A DNA stretch of 64,000 nt, from the NCBI RefSeq assembly GCF_025854275.1, contig NZ_CP107567.1:3038001-3102000 (forward strand). Direction: 5' to 3'. The stretch is from Streptomyces peucetius (lineage in GTDB: Bacteria; Actinomycetota; Actinomycetes; Streptomycetales; Streptomycetaceae). Positions 8,743 to 18,852 of the stretch are shown here, in pieces. The position numbers and the translations under genes were made by a program. The notes under the pieces are model-generated. The model was not told the DNA's origin, searched no databases, and saw nothing but the letters and a program-made list of their open reading frames with translations. How positions within the stretch are numbered: position 1 is the first letter of the stretch; every line of letters begins with the position of its first letter.

Positions 8743-10037
8743 GCCCGGCCTCGTACCGGGTCTGGGCGCTGCCCGGACTCGGCGAGGTCCGGCCCGGCGA
8801 CAACCTGGCCAAGCTGATCGCCGCCACGTCCCCCGGACTGGCCGACGGGGACGTCCTCCTCGTCACGTCGAAGATCGTCAGCAAGGCGGAGGGCCGGATC
8901 GTCGAAGCAACGGACCGTGAGGCCGCGATCGACGCCGAGACCGTCCGGGTGGTGGCCCGGCGCGGTGCCCTGCGCATCGTCGAGAACCGGCAGGGTCTGG
9001 TGATGGCGGCGGCCGGGGTCGACGCGTCCAACACCCCTGCCGGGACAGTGCTGTTGCTGCCGGAGGACCCCGACGCCTCCGCCCTGGCGATCCGCGAAGG
9101 GCTGCGCGACGAGCTCGGCGTCGACGTCGGCGTGATCGTCACCGACACCTTCGGCCGGCCGTGGCGGACCGGGCTCACCGACGTCGCGATCGGCGCGGCG
9201 GGCGTGCGGGTCCTGGACGACCTGCGCGGCGGCACCGACACCCATGGCAATCCGCTCGGCGCGACCGTGGTCGCCACCGCCGACGAACTCGCCGCCGCCG
9301 GCGACCTGGTGAAGGGCAAGACCAGCGGGCTGCCGGTGGCGGTCGTCCGCGGCCTGCCGCACATCGTCGAGGACGCGGCCGGGGGCGCGGGCGCGCTCGT
9401 CCGCGGCGCGGCCGACGACATGTTCCGGCTGGGGACCTCCGAGGCCGTACGGGAGGCGGTGACCCTGCGCCGCACGGTCCGGGAGTTCACCGACGAACCG
9501 GTGGACGGCGGCGCGGTCCGGCGCGCGGTCGCGGCCGCGGTGACGGCACCGGCGCCGCACCACACGACGCCGTGGCGCTTCGTCCTGCTCGAATCGGCCG
9601 AGTCGCGGCTGCGGCTCCTCGACGCGATGCGCGACGCGTGGATCGCGGACCTGCGGCGCGACGGCAAGTCGGAGGAGTCCGTCGCCAGGCGCGTCCGCCG
9701 CGGTGACGTTCTGCGCAACGCGCCCTACCTGGCCGTGCCGTGCCTGGTGGTGGACGGTTCGCACACGTACGGCGACGAGCGCCGTGACGCCGCCGAACGC
9801 GAGATGTTCGTCGTCGCGGCGGGCGCGGGCGTCCAGAACTTCCTGGTGGCGCTGGCGGGTGAGCGGCTGGGGTCGGCGTGGGTGTCGTCGACGATGTTCT
9901 GCCGGGACGTGGTGCGCGAGGTGCTGGCGCTGCCGGAGACGTGGGACCCGATGGGGGCGGTCGCCATCGGCCACGCGGCGGGCGCGCCGAAGGCGCGGGC
10001 GGCACGGGCGGCGTCGGCGTTCATCGAGGTCCGGTAG
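8739..10037 (+). CDS. fbiB: FbiB, bifunctional F420:gamma-glutamyl ligase / dehydro-F420 reductase
   Basis: A 432-residue fusion. Residues about 1-240 are the CofE-type ligase ([35 protein letters not shown]) that adds the poly-glutamate tail of F420. Residues about 245-432 are a nitroreductase-fold FMN domain ([12 protein letters not shown]) that in actinobacterial FbiB reduces dehydro-F420-0. Start is GTG 8739, overlapping the fbiA stop (GTGA); an open frame runs upstream to 8142 but lies inside fbiA. The convergent DNA glycosylase gene ends 23 bases away. Confidence 0.96.
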   Translation: MSPASYRVWALPGLGEVRPGDNLAKLIAATSPGLADGDVLLVTSKIVSKAEGRIVEATDREAAIDAETVRVVARRGALRIVENRQGLVMAAAGVDASNTPAGTVLLLPEDPDASALAIREGLRDELGVDVGVIVTDTFGRPWRTGLTDVAIGAAGVRVLDDLRGGTDTHGNPLGATVVATADELAAAGDLVKGKTSGLPVAVVRGLPHIVEDAAGGAGALVRGAADDMFRLGTSEAVREAVTLRRTVREFTDEPVDGGAVRRAVAAAVTAPAPHHTTPWRFVLLESAESRLRLLDAMRDAWIADLRRDGKSEESVARRVRRGDVLRNAPYLAVPCLVVDGSHTYGDERRDAAEREMFVVAAGAGVQNFLVALAGERLGSAWVSSTMFCRDVVREVLALPETWDPMGAVAIGHAAGAPKARAARAASAFIEVR

Positions 10038-10060
10038 GGGACAGGCCCCGCGCCGGGGGG

Positions 10061-11074
10061 CTACCACTGGGCGATGTCGACCCGGCGCATCTTCGGCTCG
10101 CGGCGCGGCGGCGTGCGGCCCGAGAGGAGGATCAGGCGGGCCGCGCGGTGGCGTTGGCCCTCGTAGGGGGACAGCAGTTCCAGCATGGCCGCGTCGTCGG
10201 TGTTGCGCTCGCCCGCGAGCGCGTAGCCGACGATCCTCGGCAGGTGCAGGTCACCTACGGTGACCGCGTCGGCCGCCCCGTTGCTGCGCTGGATGACCTC
10301 CGCCGACGTCCACGGGCCGATACCCGGGATCAACTCCAGCCTGGCCATGGCCTGTTCGGGGGCCATCGCCGACGCTTCCTCCAGCCTGCGGGCCACCTTC
10401 ACCGCGCGCAGGATCGTCGACGCACGCTTGTGGTCGACGCCGGCGCGGTGCCACTCCCAGGAGGGGACGAGCGCCCAGGTGCGCGGCTCCGGCATGACGT
10501 ACATGCCGGTGTCGGGGCCGGGCGCCGGTTCGCCGTACGTGCGGACCAGCAGCCACCACGCCCGGTACGCCTCGTCCGTGGTGATCTTCTGTTCGAGGAT
10601 CGAGGGGATCAGGGACTCCAGCACCAGGCCCGTACGCAACAGCCGCAGTCCGGGCCGGCGGTGCTGCGCGGCGGCGACCAGCCGGTGCCGCGGGGTGAAC
10701 GCCTCGGGATCGTCCGCCGCCCCGAGCAGGTCGGGCAGCCCGTCGAGCAGCCACTCCGCACCCGGCCCCCATGCCTCGGCCTCGACGGCGCCGGCCCGCA
10801 TCGCGACCCGGAGCGTGCCCGGGCCGGCGGGTGTGCGGCTGGCCCGCCAGGCCGAGCCGTCGGGTGTCGTACGGAAGGTGGGGTCGGCCGGGCCTCGCCG
10901 CAGCGGGCCGAGGACCAGGCCGAGGTCGAGCGGACCCGGCGGCACCCACCGCCGGGTGCGAGGCGCCGCTGCGGGAGCAGCCTGACGCGGTATCGCAGGC
11001 GTCGCCGGGGTCGCGCGCGTCGCGCCACCGCGCACGGTGGTGCGGCTCGTACCCGGTTGGAAGCGCCCTGCCAT
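10061..11074 (-). CDS. DNA-3-methyladenine glycosylase II family (HhH-GPD)
   Basis: A 337-residue base-excision repair enzyme with a low-complexity N-terminus (Ala/Arg/Pro, residues 10-45). It carries a helix-hairpin-helix at 246-260 (LELIPGIGPWTSAEV) and the catalytic aspartate Asp275 in VGDLHL, the hallmarks of the AlkA/HhH-GPD superfamily. The family excises alkylated purines from DNA. No Fe-S cysteine cluster is present, unlike MutY/Nth. It is convergent with fbiB and follows the nucleotidyltransferase gene on the same strand with a 23-base gap, so they may be cotranscribed. Confidence 0.9.
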   Translation of the reverse strand: MAGRFQPGTSRTTVRGGATRATPATPAIPRQAAPAAAPRTRRWVPPGPLDLGLVLGPLRRGPADPTFRTTPDGSAWRASRTPAGPGTLRVAMRAGAVEAEAWGPGAEWLLDGLPDLLGAADDPEAFTPRHRLVAAAQHRRPGLRLLRTGLVLESLIPSILEQKITTDEAYRAWWLLVRTYGEPAPGPDTGMYVMPEPRTWALVPSWEWHRAGVDHKRASTILRAVKVARRLEEASAMAPEQAMARLELIPGIGPWTSAEVIQRSNGAADAVTVGDLHLPRIVGYALAGERNTDDAAMLELLSPYEGQRHRAARLILLSGRTPPRREPKMRRVDIAQW

Positions 11075-11097
11075 GCGGCCAGGCTACTGGTCGCCGG

Positions 11098-12189
11098 CTA
11101 CTGGTCGGAGGAGAACCGGACCGCGCCCGCCGGGAGCACCGCGTCGCACCACACCCGCGCGCCGTCCCTGAGTTCGTTGTCCTCGCCGACGACCGCGCCG
11201 TCCCCGACGACCGCGCCGGCCAGCACCGTACGCGCCCCGATGCGCGCGCCCGCGCCGACGAGTGAGTCGGAGATCACGGCGCCGGCCTCGACGACGGCGC
11301 CGGCCAGGATTGTGCTGCCGTCGATCCTCGCGTCCTCGCCGACGCGAGCGCCCTCGCAGACCACCGTGCCGCCGGTCAGCTTCACGCCGGGCGCCACCGT
11401 CGCGGACGGCAGCACCAGCCGGTCGCCGCGCCTGCCGGGCACGGCGGGGGACGGCGCACGGCCGAGGACGAGATCGGCGGAGCCGCGTACGAAGGCGTGC
11501 GGGGTGCCGAGGTCGAGCCAGTACGTGGAGTCGACCATGCCCTGCAGGTGCGCTCCGGAGCTCAGCAGTTCGGGGAAGGTCTCCCGCTCGACGGAGACGG
11601 GCCGGCCCTCCGGGATCGTGTCGATGACGGAGCGCCGGAACACGTACGCGCCTGCGTTGATCTGGTCGGTGACGATCTCCTCGGGTGTCTGCGGCTTCTC
11701 CAGGAACGCCGTGACGCGCCCGCTCGCGTCCGTCGGCACCAGGCCGAAGGCGCGCGGGTCGTCGACGCGGGTGAGGTGGAGACAGACGTCGGCGCCGGAG
11801 GAACCGTGGGTGGCGACGAGGGCCTCGATGTCGAGTCCCGTGAGGATGTCCCCGTTGAAGACGAGAACCGGGTCGTCGGGGCCGGACCGCAGCCGGGAGG
11901 CCACGTTGCGGATGGCCCCGCCGGTGCCGAGCGGCTCCTCCTCCGTCACGTACTCCAGGTGCAGCCCCAGGGAGGAGCCGTCACCGAAGTACGGTTCGAA
12001 GACCTCGGCGAGGTAGGAGGTGGCGAGCACGATGTGCTCGACGCCCGCTGCCCGTGCCCGTGCGAGCTGGTGGGTGAGGAAGGGCACACCGGCCGCCGGG
12101 ACCATCGGCTTCGGGGTGCGGACGGTGAGCGGACGCAGCCGGGTGCCCTTGCCTCCGACCAGGAGAATCGCTTCTGGGGCCAGGTTCAA
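11098..12189 (-). CDS. Sugar-1-phosphate nucleotidyltransferase (mannose-1-phosphate guanylyltransferase type)
   Basis: A 363-residue enzyme. The N-terminal Rossmann-like domain begins with LVGGKGTRLRPLT (10-22), the nucleotide-binding signature, followed by TPKPMV and an FNGDIL metal-binding aspartate. The C-terminal third is a left-handed beta helix with regular hexapeptide steps (GARIGARTVLAGAVVGDGAVVGED). It activates a sugar phosphate, probably mannose-1-phosphate, judging from the mycobacterial homologue in the same neighbourhood. The start appears to be TTG 12189, with AGGA 13-16 bases upstream. It would feed NDP-sugar to the glycosyltransferases of the region. Confidence 0.88.
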   Translation of the reverse strand: MNLAPEAILLVGGKGTRLRPLTVRTPKPMVPAAGVPFLTHQLARARAAGVEHIVLATSYLAEVFEPYFGDGSSLGLHLEYVTEEEPLGTGGAIRNVASRLRSGPDDPVLVFNGDILTGLDIEALVATHGSSGADVCLHLTRVDDPRAFGLVPTDASGRVTAFLEKPQTPEEIVTDQINAGAYVFRRSVIDTIPEGRPVSVERETFPELLSSGAHLQGMVDSTYWLDLGTPHAFVRGSADLVLGRAPSPAVPGRRGDRLVLPSATVAPGVKLTGGTVVCEGARVGEDARIDGSTILAGAVVEAGAVISDSLVGAGARIGARTVLAGAVVGDGAVVGEDNELRDGARVWCDAVLPAGAVRFSSDQ

Positions 12190-12280
12190 TGCGTTCTCTG
12201 CTTCCTGCTGGGGCCGGGCACGGTCGCGGTTTTGACCGGCCAGTTTACGAGTCGCGCCGATGGGCCCGGCCCGTCCCCGG

Positions 12281-13717
12281 TCAGCGGCCCTGGAACTTGG
12301 CCGAAGCCGTTCTGGCAGATCCGAGCTTCCCGTAGAGACGGTTTCCCGGACAGTCCGTGAAGAATCCGTCGCGGTGTCCGGAGATGGCGTTGAGCTCGAC
12401 CTTCACGCCCTCGGCGTACTTGCCGCTGCCGGCCGAGGTGAGTGTCACCTTGCCCTTCGGATTGATCCCGTGCAGGCCCAGCTTCCACGCGGTCAGCTTG
12501 GCCACGGCTGTCACCGCCGCCTGCGGCGGATTGGAGGAACTGTACGTGCCGAGCACGGCGATTCCCGTGCTGTTCGTGTTGAAACCCAGGGTGTGCGCGC
12601 CCCGCACCGGCTTGGCCACGCCTCCTGCCCGGCCTTCGTAGATGTTTCCGCACTTGTCGACGGCGAAGTTGTAGCCGATGTCCCGCCAGCCGCTGCTCTT
12701 GGTGTGGTAGCGGTAGATACTGCGGACAACGGAGGGGGCCTGAGCGCAGGTGTAGTGGTTGCCCGTGGCGCTGTGATGCACGAACGCGGCCTTCACCGAG
12801 TCGGTGTAGACGAATTTCTTCTCCCGCCACGACTCGTCGGCTCCCCACCCCTTGCGGGTGACGATGGCCGGCCTCGGCCCGATGTACGGCTTGGCGCCTG
12901 CTGCGAGGTCGCCCATGAGCAGATCGCCGGCCGCCGCTGCCTCGGCCTCCGTGTCGGCCTGGTTGAGGGCGGGGATGAGGGTGCCGCCGAGCGGACCGCG
13001 GCCTGCGGCGGGTTCGATGCCGGGTTCTTGAGGGCTCTCGGGGCTTTCGGGGTCCTCGGGGCTCTCTGGGTTCTCGGGGCTCTCTGGGTTCTCCGGGTTC
13101 TGATTGACCGGGTCGGGGCCCGCGGCCCCGGTCTGCGTCGTGCCGGTGGACTGCCCGGTGCCCGCGGGGTCGTCACCGGGGTCGACGAGTTCGAGGCGCA
13201 GCCCCTCGGGGAGTCCGCTCGACGTGCCGTCGGCCGCGCGTACGCGTACCTCCACGCCGTCCGACGGGCCCACCCACAGCGGGGCGGTGGAGCCGCGCAC
13301 CGTGCGGGCCTCGCTCTCGGCGGTGCCCGGGTCGGCCGCGTGCTCCGAGTTGTGGGTCTCGACCTGCTGCCAGTCCGACCACGTGCCGGAGCCGATGGCC
13401 CGGGTACGCACCTCGACGGTGCCTTCGAGTTCGGTGAGCGGGTCCTCCCAGACCACGCCGACGAGGGAGAACGGGTCGACTTCCTGTTCTGGGAGACCCT
13501 GTTCGCGAAGTCCTTGACCGGTGGTGCCGTGGGAGCGTTCCGACGTGTGGCGGAGCGGCTCCAGTGGCAGGGACTGGGTCGATCCGGGCACGTCCGGTGC
13601 CTGTGCGACGGCCGTGGCCGGCAGGGGCGCGGCGAGCGCGCCGGAAGCGAGCGGGAGCGGGATGACGAGCACGGTCGCGCACGCCACTCCGACGGAAGAA
13701 GCCAGGTATCCACGCAT
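12281..13717 (-). CDS. Secreted N-acetylmuramoyl-L-alanine amidase (PGRP / Amidase_2)
   Basis: A 478-residue secreted peptidoglycan hydrolase. An N-terminal signal peptide (about 1-30) is followed by a beta-rich domain (to about 190) and a Pro/Glu/Ser linker of PE(N/S/D)PES repeats. The C-terminal PGRP amidase domain (about 275-478) carries zinc-site residues: His of FVHHS, His of GHRDG and Cys of TDCPG, with the catalytic Tyr of GYNF. It cleaves the MurNAc to L-Ala bond outside the membrane. Start ATG 13717 fits the signal peptide; the open frame upstream to 14641 lacks homology and overlaps the divergent gene. Confidence 0.93.
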   Translation of the reverse strand: MRGYLASSVGVACATVLVIPLPLASGALAAPLPATAVAQAPDVPGSTQSLPLEPLRHTSERSHGTTGQGLREQGLPEQEVDPFSLVGVVWEDPLTELEGTVEVRTRAIGSGTWSDWQQVETHNSEHAADPGTAESEARTVRGSTAPLWVGPSDGVEVRVRAADGTSSGLPEGLRLELVDPGDDPAGTGQSTGTTQTGAAGPDPVNQNPENPESPENPESPEDPESPESPQEPGIEPAAGRGPLGGTLIPALNQADTEAEAAAAGDLLMGDLAAGAKPYIGPRPAIVTRKGWGADESWREKKFVYTDSVKAAFVHHSATGNHYTCAQAPSVVRSIYRYHTKSSGWRDIGYNFAVDKCGNIYEGRAGGVAKPVRGAHTLGFNTNSTGIAVLGTYSSSNPPQAAVTAVAKLTAWKLGLHGINPKGKVTLTSAGSGKYAEGVKVELNAISGHRDGFFTDCPGNRLYGKLGSARTASAKFQGR

Positions 13718-13855
13718 GGGATGGATCCTGGGCGGGGACGGCGGGCCGCGCTCGGCGGGAAACCTCCGAGAAACTGACGGGCCATCGGCCCGACCGGAGC
13801 ACACCGTCACCCGAGCGGCCGCTCCGGCGACGGGCGTCGGCGTACGCTTGCGCGG

Positions 13856-14608
13856 ATGAACGCCAGCGACCGTACCCCTGCCGACCTGCTGCGATCCGCG
13901 CTCGCCGCGGACCCCGCGCGCCCCTTGGTCACCTTCTACGACGATGCCACCGGTGAACGGGTCGAATTGTCCGTCGCCACCTTCGCCAATTGGGTGGCGA
14001 AGACGGCGAATCTGCTCCAGGGCGACCTCTCCGCCGCGCCCGGCGACCGGCTCGCACTGCTGCTGCCGGCGCACTGGCAGAGTGCCGTGTGGCTGCTGGC
14101 CTGCTTCTCCGTCGGGGTCGTCGCGGACGTCGGCGGTGACGCGACACGCGCGGACCTCGTGGTGGCCGGGCCCGGGCAGTTCGACGCGGGGCTCGCCTGC
14201 GGCGGCGAACGGATCGCCCTGTCCCTCGCGCCGCTGGGCCGCCGTTTCCCCACCCCGCCGGCCGGCTACGCCGACTACGCGGTCGAAGTCCCCGGCCAGG
14301 GCGACCGGTTCGCCGCCTACGCGCCGGTCGACCCGGACGAGCCCGCGCTGGTCGTCGGTGACGTGGAACTGACCGGTGCCGAACTGGTGGAGCGGGCACG
14401 GGCGGATGCGGACCGGCTCGGCCTCGGGCCGGGGTCGCGGCTGCTGTCGGGGAAGCCGTACGACTCCTGGGACGGACTGTCCGCCGGGCTGTTCGCACCG
14501 CTGGCGTCCGGCGGGTCGGTGGTCCTGTGCCGAGACCTGGGCGAGCTGTCCGAGGACGCACTGGCGAAGCGGGTCGAAAGCGAACGGGTCACCGACACGG
14601 CGGTATGA
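13856..14608 (+). CDS. TIGR03089-family protein (truncated AMP-binding-like)
   Basis: A 250-residue protein of the actinobacterial TIGR03089 family, which resembles the N-terminal part of acyl-CoA ligases. It has an LQGDLSAAPGDRLALLLP stretch like the AMP-binding entry region and a later SGKPYDSWDGLSAGLFAPLASGGSVVL segment. It lacks the C-terminal AMP-binding motifs and is too short to be a complete ligase, so adenylation is not expected. It is transcribed divergently from the amidase, with 138 bases between them. Function unknown. Confidence 0.85.
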   Translation: MNASDRTPADLLRSALAADPARPLVTFYDDATGERVELSVATFANWVAKTANLLQGDLSAAPGDRLALLLPAHWQSAVWLLACFSVGVVADVGGDATRADLVVAGPGQFDAGLACGGERIALSLAPLGRRFPTPPAGYADYAVEVPGQGDRFAAYAPVDPDEPALVVGDVELTGAELVERARADADRLGLGPGSRLLSGKPYDSWDGLSAGLFAPLASGGSVVLCRDLGELSEDALAKRVESERVTDTAV

Positions 14609-14792
14609 CAAGCCTCGGACCTGCACTCGTGTGGCCCACAAGCGGGCCGAGCCCTACCGGCCCCGCAGCCTCGTGCGGTGGATGATCGGCGGCAAGCGTG
14701 TTTCAACGCACAACCAAGCGCCGGGTTCAGCCGTCTAGACCAGCGATCGGCGGCCCAGCGCGCCGCCGACGCCATGAAGGATGGACGCACAG

Positions 14793-16799
14793 GTGACGGA
14801 CAAGGCCGGCACGCCGTCCGCGGGGTCCGCCGCGGCGGACAAGAACGCGGACCTCGAGCGCCCGGCCACCACCGGGCCCGCAGGGCCCGCTGCCGCAGAC
14901 AAGAGCGAGGACGGAACGCCCCACGCCGTCGCGCAGGGGCCCGCGGGCACCGCTGCCGCGGACGAGGTCGGCGACACGGCCGACCCCGTCGCGCAGGGGC
15001 CCGCAGGGCCCGCTGCCGCAGACGAGAGCGAGGACGGAACGCCCGACGCCGTCGCGCAGGGGCCTGCGGGCGCAGCGCCCGCCCCCCGGACCGCCGGACC
15101 GGCCGGCACCAACCGCCCCCGCGGCAAGGGCCGTAAGGCGCGCACCGGCAAGCCCCCGCCGGGCAAGGACGACACCAGTGCGGGCCCGGGACCGGAGCGG
15201 GGCGTCCACGCCCCGAGCGCCGAACCCGACGCGCACGACGCCGACACCGACGCAGCCACCGGAGCCTACGGTGGGAGCCCCGCCGCCGAAGCCTCCGGAA
15301 AGGGCGGGCCCTCGGCACGCGAAGCCCGTGCAGTCGAGCACGAGGGCGGCGAATCCGACGGCGGCACAGGCAGCGACGGCACCGGCAGTGGCGGAGGCGT
15401 CGCCGCCGACCGAGCCGACGCAACCGGCCCCGCCGGCGAAGGACCCAGCAGCGGCGACGGAGGCACCGGTGGCAGCGCCGGCGCCGGCGCTCCCACCGCC
15501 CGAGTCCCCGGTGGCGGACGCGGCCCAGACCGCCCCGGCAGCAGCGGCCCCGGCAGGCGCGAACCCGGCGGCGGGGGCCCCGGAGCGGGCAGCCCCGGTG
15601 ACACAGGCGGCCCCCGCTGGGGCGGACCCGGCAGAGGCGGGCCCGGTGGCACAGGCGGGCCCGGTGACGGCGCCGACAGGCGCCCACGGCGTCCACGGCG
15701 GTGGATGCGGTGGGCCGCGCTCGGCCTGTCGGTCGTGCTGCTCGCCGCCGCCGGTGCCGGCTGGTGGTTCTACCGCAAGCTCGACTCCAACATCACCACC
15801 GACATCAACGCCGCCGCCGAACTCAGGGCGTACGAGAAGGAACGCCCCGTCCCCGTCGCCACCGACGCGCAGAACATCCTGCTTCTCGGCTCCGACACCC
15901 GCGCCGGGGAGGGCAACAGCAAGTACGGCCGTGACGAGGGCGGCGGCGGCAGTCAGCGCTCCGACACCACGATCCTGTTGCACATCGCGGCAGACCGTAA
16001 GAGCGCCACGGCCATGTCGATCCCCCGCGACCTGGTGGTCACGATCCCGAGCTGCGGCAAGGGTGACGGCAGCCGTACCAAGGAGCGGGTCGCGCAGTTC
16101 AACTGGGCCTTCCAGTTCGGCGGGGCGGCCTGCACGATCCGTACTGTCGAGAAGTTCACCGGGATCCGCATCGACCATCACATGGTGATCGACTTCCGGG
16201 GTTTCAAGGACATGGTCGACGCCGTCGACGGCGTAGAAGTGTGTCTGAAGGAGCCGATCGACGACAAGGACGCGCGCCTGAAGCTGCCGGCCGGGCCGCA
16301 GACGCTCCATGGCGAACAGGCTCTCGGCTTCGTCCGGGCGCGCAAGACCCTGGGCAACGGCAGCGACACCGCGCGCATGGAGCGCCAGCAGCGGTTCCTG
16401 GGAGCGCTCGTCAAGAAGGTGCAGAGCAACGGCGTACTGCTCAATCCGACGCGGCTCTATCCGGTGCTCGACGCGGCGACCAAGTCGATCACCACCGATC
16501 CGGGTCTGGACTCACTCCGGGACCTTTACGACCTGACACGATCGATTCGCAGCATTCCGACGGAAAAGGTCCAATTCCTCACCGTTCCACGGCAACCTCA
16601 CTCCTCGAATCCGAACCGGGACGAGCTTGTCCAGCCCGAAGCCGGCCAGTTGTTCAAGAGCCTGCGCGAGGACGCCCCGGTGACCGTCGTGCCGACCGAC
16701 GAAGAGGCCACTGGGAAGCCAGAGGCGGAGGGGACCACGGGACCGAGTCCGACACCCACATTTCCCGGCACCAATGCCGCCGAAGGGATGTGTGAGTAA
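14793..16799 (+). CDS. LCP family protein 1, with very long low-complexity N-terminus
   Basis: About 668 residues. Roughly the first 305 are cytoplasmic low complexity, beginning with three imperfect ~21-residue repeats (QGPAGPAAADESEDGTPDAVA type) and continuing Gly/Pro/Ala-rich. One membrane segment (about 307-328) precedes an extracellular LCP domain with LLGSDTRAGEGN, MSIPRDLVV, an FNWAFQFGG loop and the arginine cluster FVRARKTLGNGSDTARMERQQRF. LCP enzymes move lipid-linked glycopolymers onto peptidoglycan. No LytR_C domain. I prefer GTG 14793 because GAAGGATGGA (14776-14785) is well spaced for it but abuts the ATG at 14781, which would add four residues. Confidence 0.9.
   Translation: MTDKAGTPSAGSAAADKNADLERPATTGPAGPAAADKSEDGTPHAVAQGPAGTAAADEVGDTADPVAQGPAGPAAADESEDGTPDAVAQGPAGAAPAPRTAGPAGTNRPRGKGRKARTGKPPPGKDDTSAGPGPERGVHAPSAEPDAHDADTDAATGAYGGSPAAEASGKGGPSAREARAVEHEGGESDGGTGSDGTGSGGGVAADRADATGPAGEGPSSGDGGTGGSAGAGAPTARVPGGGRGPDRPGSSGPGRREPGGGGPGAGSPGDTGGPRWGGPGRGGPGGTGGPGDGADRRPRRPRRWMRWAALGLSVVLLAAAGAGWWFYRKLDSNITTDINAAAELRAYEKERPVPVATDAQNILLLGSDTRAGEGNSKYGRDEGGGGSQRSDTTILLHIAADRKSATAMSIPRDLVVTIPSCGKGDGSRTKERVAQFNWAFQFGGAACTIRTVEKFTGIRIDHHMVIDFRGFKDMVDAVDGVEVCLKEPIDDKDARLKLPAGPQTLHGEQALGFVRARKTLGNGSDTARMERQQRFLGALVKKVQSNGVLLNPTRLYPVLDAATKSITTDPGLDSLRDLYDLTRSIRSIPTEKVQFLTVPRQPHSSNPNRDELVQPEAGQLFKSLREDAPVTVVPTDEEATGKPEAEGTTGPSPTPTFPGTNAAEGMCE
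14876..15069. repeat. In-frame ~60-bp repeats at the start of LCP gene 1
   Basis: Three imperfect units of about 60 bp encode the QGPAG-x-AAADE repeats. The outer units (about 14880-14941 and 15003-15064) are nearly identical at DNA level, pointing to recent expansion. Confidence 0.75.
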
Positions 16800-17019
16800 A
16801 GCGATGGCCAAACGGAAGCAGAGAGTGCACACGGAATGGGCGTATTGCCCGCTTATAAGGAGCGTGGAATTTGTCACGGGCGTCGCTCGACGCTGAACTG
16901 GGCGGATAGTGTGACGCGACCCGGTGCTCCCGACCCCGTGTCGCGCACTGCTGGATCGAAGACCGAGCGCCTGCCGGGGGAGGCGCCTCGCGTGGCACCG
17001 ACGGAGGACTCAAGCAACC

Positions 17020-18801
17020 GTGGATGCGCAAAGCCGTGGGCGGGCGGACGAGATCGACCCCGCCGACCAGTGGGTACTCAACCCGCAGACGGGCAACTAC
17101 GAACTGCGACTGGACCAATCCGCACCGCAGTCGGTCCCCTCGGCAAGAGGTCCGGAGTCCGGAGGAGCGGGCGCCCGCAGAGCGGGTGGGCCCGACGGCG
17201 GTCGCGTCGCCACGCAGCAGGCGACGGCCGGCTCGGGCAGCCGGCGCCGTTCGGCCGCTCCGGCCACGGAGGTCCCCAGCCAGCGCAGCCGCCGTGCCGG
17301 CGACGCGTCCGGCGGCCGTGCCGCCCAGCAGCAGGCGGGCCGGCGCAAGCGCAAGCAGGCCAAGTCGCGCAAGAAGAAGGTGCTGCTGTGGACGGGTGGC
17401 ACCCTCGCGCTCGCGATGGTCGGCACCGCGACCGCCGGCTATCTCTACCTCGAGCATCTGAACTCGAACATCACGTCCGTCTCGGACGACGGCGCAGGCA
17501 CCGGCGGCTTCAGCAAGGACCGGGCGATCAACATCCTGCTGATCGGCACGGACAAGCGGACCGGCGACGGCAACGAAGGCTACGGCGACAAGAACAGCGC
17601 CGGTCACGCGGACACGACCGTGCTGCTGCACGTGTCCAAGGACCGGACCAACGCGACGGCGTTGAGCATCCCGCGCGACCTGATCACCGACATCCCGGAC
17701 TGCCCCACCACGCAGGAGGACGGGTCGACGAAGACCATCCCGGGCGAGGAGGACGTACGGTTCAACATCAGCCTCGGCCAGTCGGGCCGCACGCCGAGCT
17801 GCACCATGCGTACGGTCACCGAGCTCACCGGCATCAAGCCGGACCACTTCATGGTGGCCGACTTCAACGCGGTCAAGACGCTGAGCTCCGCCGTCGGCGG
17901 CGTGCCGATCTGCCTCGCCAAGGACATAAAGGACGAGAAGTCCAAACTCAACCTGCCGGCAGGTGAGTACACGCTCGAGGGCGAGGAGGCCCTCGCGTTC
18001 GTCCGCACCCGCCACGCGGTCGGTTTCGGCGGCGACCTGGACCGCATCAAGCTCCAGCAGCAGTTCCTCAGTTCGCTGATGCGCAAGCTGAAGTCGAACG
18101 ACACCCTCACCAGCCCCACGAAGCTGGTGAAGCTGGCGGAGGCCGGTACGAAGGCGCTGACCGTCGACTCCAAGATCGACGACGTCTTCAAGCTCCGCGA
18201 CCTCGGTCTGGAGCTGGGCAAGTTCGACATGAAGAACCTGACCTTCGCCACCGTGCCGGTCGTCGACAACCCGACGGAAAAGGTGAAGGCAACGGTCGTC
18301 CTCAACGAGGCCAAGGCCGAGCAGCTGTTCGCGATGGTCCGCGAGGACATCTCCCTCACCGAGGTCGAGGAGAAGAAGAAGGACGCCAAGAACAAGCAGA
18401 ACGCCCTGCTGAAGGGCACCAGGGCCGAGGCCGCCGACGTCCGCGTCGACGTCCTCAACGGCGGTGGCCCGGACGGCGCGGCACAGAAGACTCTCAACTG
18501 GCTGCAGAACACCGAGGGCGTGCTGAAGTCCGCCAACAAGGGCAACGCGACGGCGGACGTCACCAGGACGACGCTGGAGTACGCGCCCAACCAGGCCGAC
18601 CAGGCCCGCAAGCTCGCGGACCTGATGGGCCTGCCCGCTGCCGCGTTGAAGCCCGGCACCGAGGACGCGGAGGGCCTGGAGGCGATGACGCTGACGTTGG
18701 GGCCCGATTTCAAGGGCGCAGGGGTGCCCATAACGGGTCCGGCGAAGCTGCCGGACGACGTACCGCGAGTAGAAGCCGACAAAAAGATCTGCGCCGAGTG
18801 A
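17020..18801 (+). CDS. LCP family protein 2 with LytR_C domain
   Basis: A 593-residue protein. A basic cytoplasmic N-terminus (KRKQAKSRKKK at 110-120) leads into one membrane segment (121-144). The LCP domain has LLIGTDKRTGDGN, LSIPRDLIT, FNISLGQSG and FVRTRHAVGFGGDLDRIKLQQQF. The last ~110 residues (from about VRVDVLNGGG) form a LytR_C domain. Start GTG 17020 is supported by GGAGG at 17003-17007; the open frame continues upstream to 16924 without homology. A TAGTGT at 16907-16912 could be the -10 of its own promoter. Confidence 0.92.
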   Translation: MDAQSRGRADEIDPADQWVLNPQTGNYELRLDQSAPQSVPSARGPESGGAGARRAGGPDGGRVATQQATAGSGSRRRSAAPATEVPSQRSRRAGDASGGRAAQQQAGRRKRKQAKSRKKKVLLWTGGTLALAMVGTATAGYLYLEHLNSNITSVSDDGAGTGGFSKDRAINILLIGTDKRTGDGNEGYGDKNSAGHADTTVLLHVSKDRTNATALSIPRDLITDIPDCPTTQEDGSTKTIPGEEDVRFNISLGQSGRTPSCTMRTVTELTGIKPDHFMVADFNAVKTLSSAVGGVPICLAKDIKDEKSKLNLPAGEYTLEGEEALAFVRTRHAVGFGGDLDRIKLQQQFLSSLMRKLKSNDTLTSPTKLVKLAEAGTKALTVDSKIDDVFKLRDLGLELGKFDMKNLTFATVPVVDNPTEKVKATVVLNEAKAEQLFAMVREDISLTEVEEKKKDAKNKQNALLKGTRAEAADVRVDVLNGGGPDGAAQKTLNWLQNTEGVLKSANKGNATADVTRTTLEYAPNQADQARKLADLMGLPAAALKPGTEDAEGLEAMTLTLGPDFKGAGVPITGPAKLPDDVPRVEADKKICAE

Positions 18802-18852
18802 CGTCACGACGACGGCTCTCGGCGCGGGCCTGAACACAGGGGGGACCCAGGG

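Noticed and set aside
14609..14780. tRNA-like gene in the gap before LCP1
   Set aside because: No cloverleaf with a T-arm consensus could be drawn, and no acceptor stem closes.
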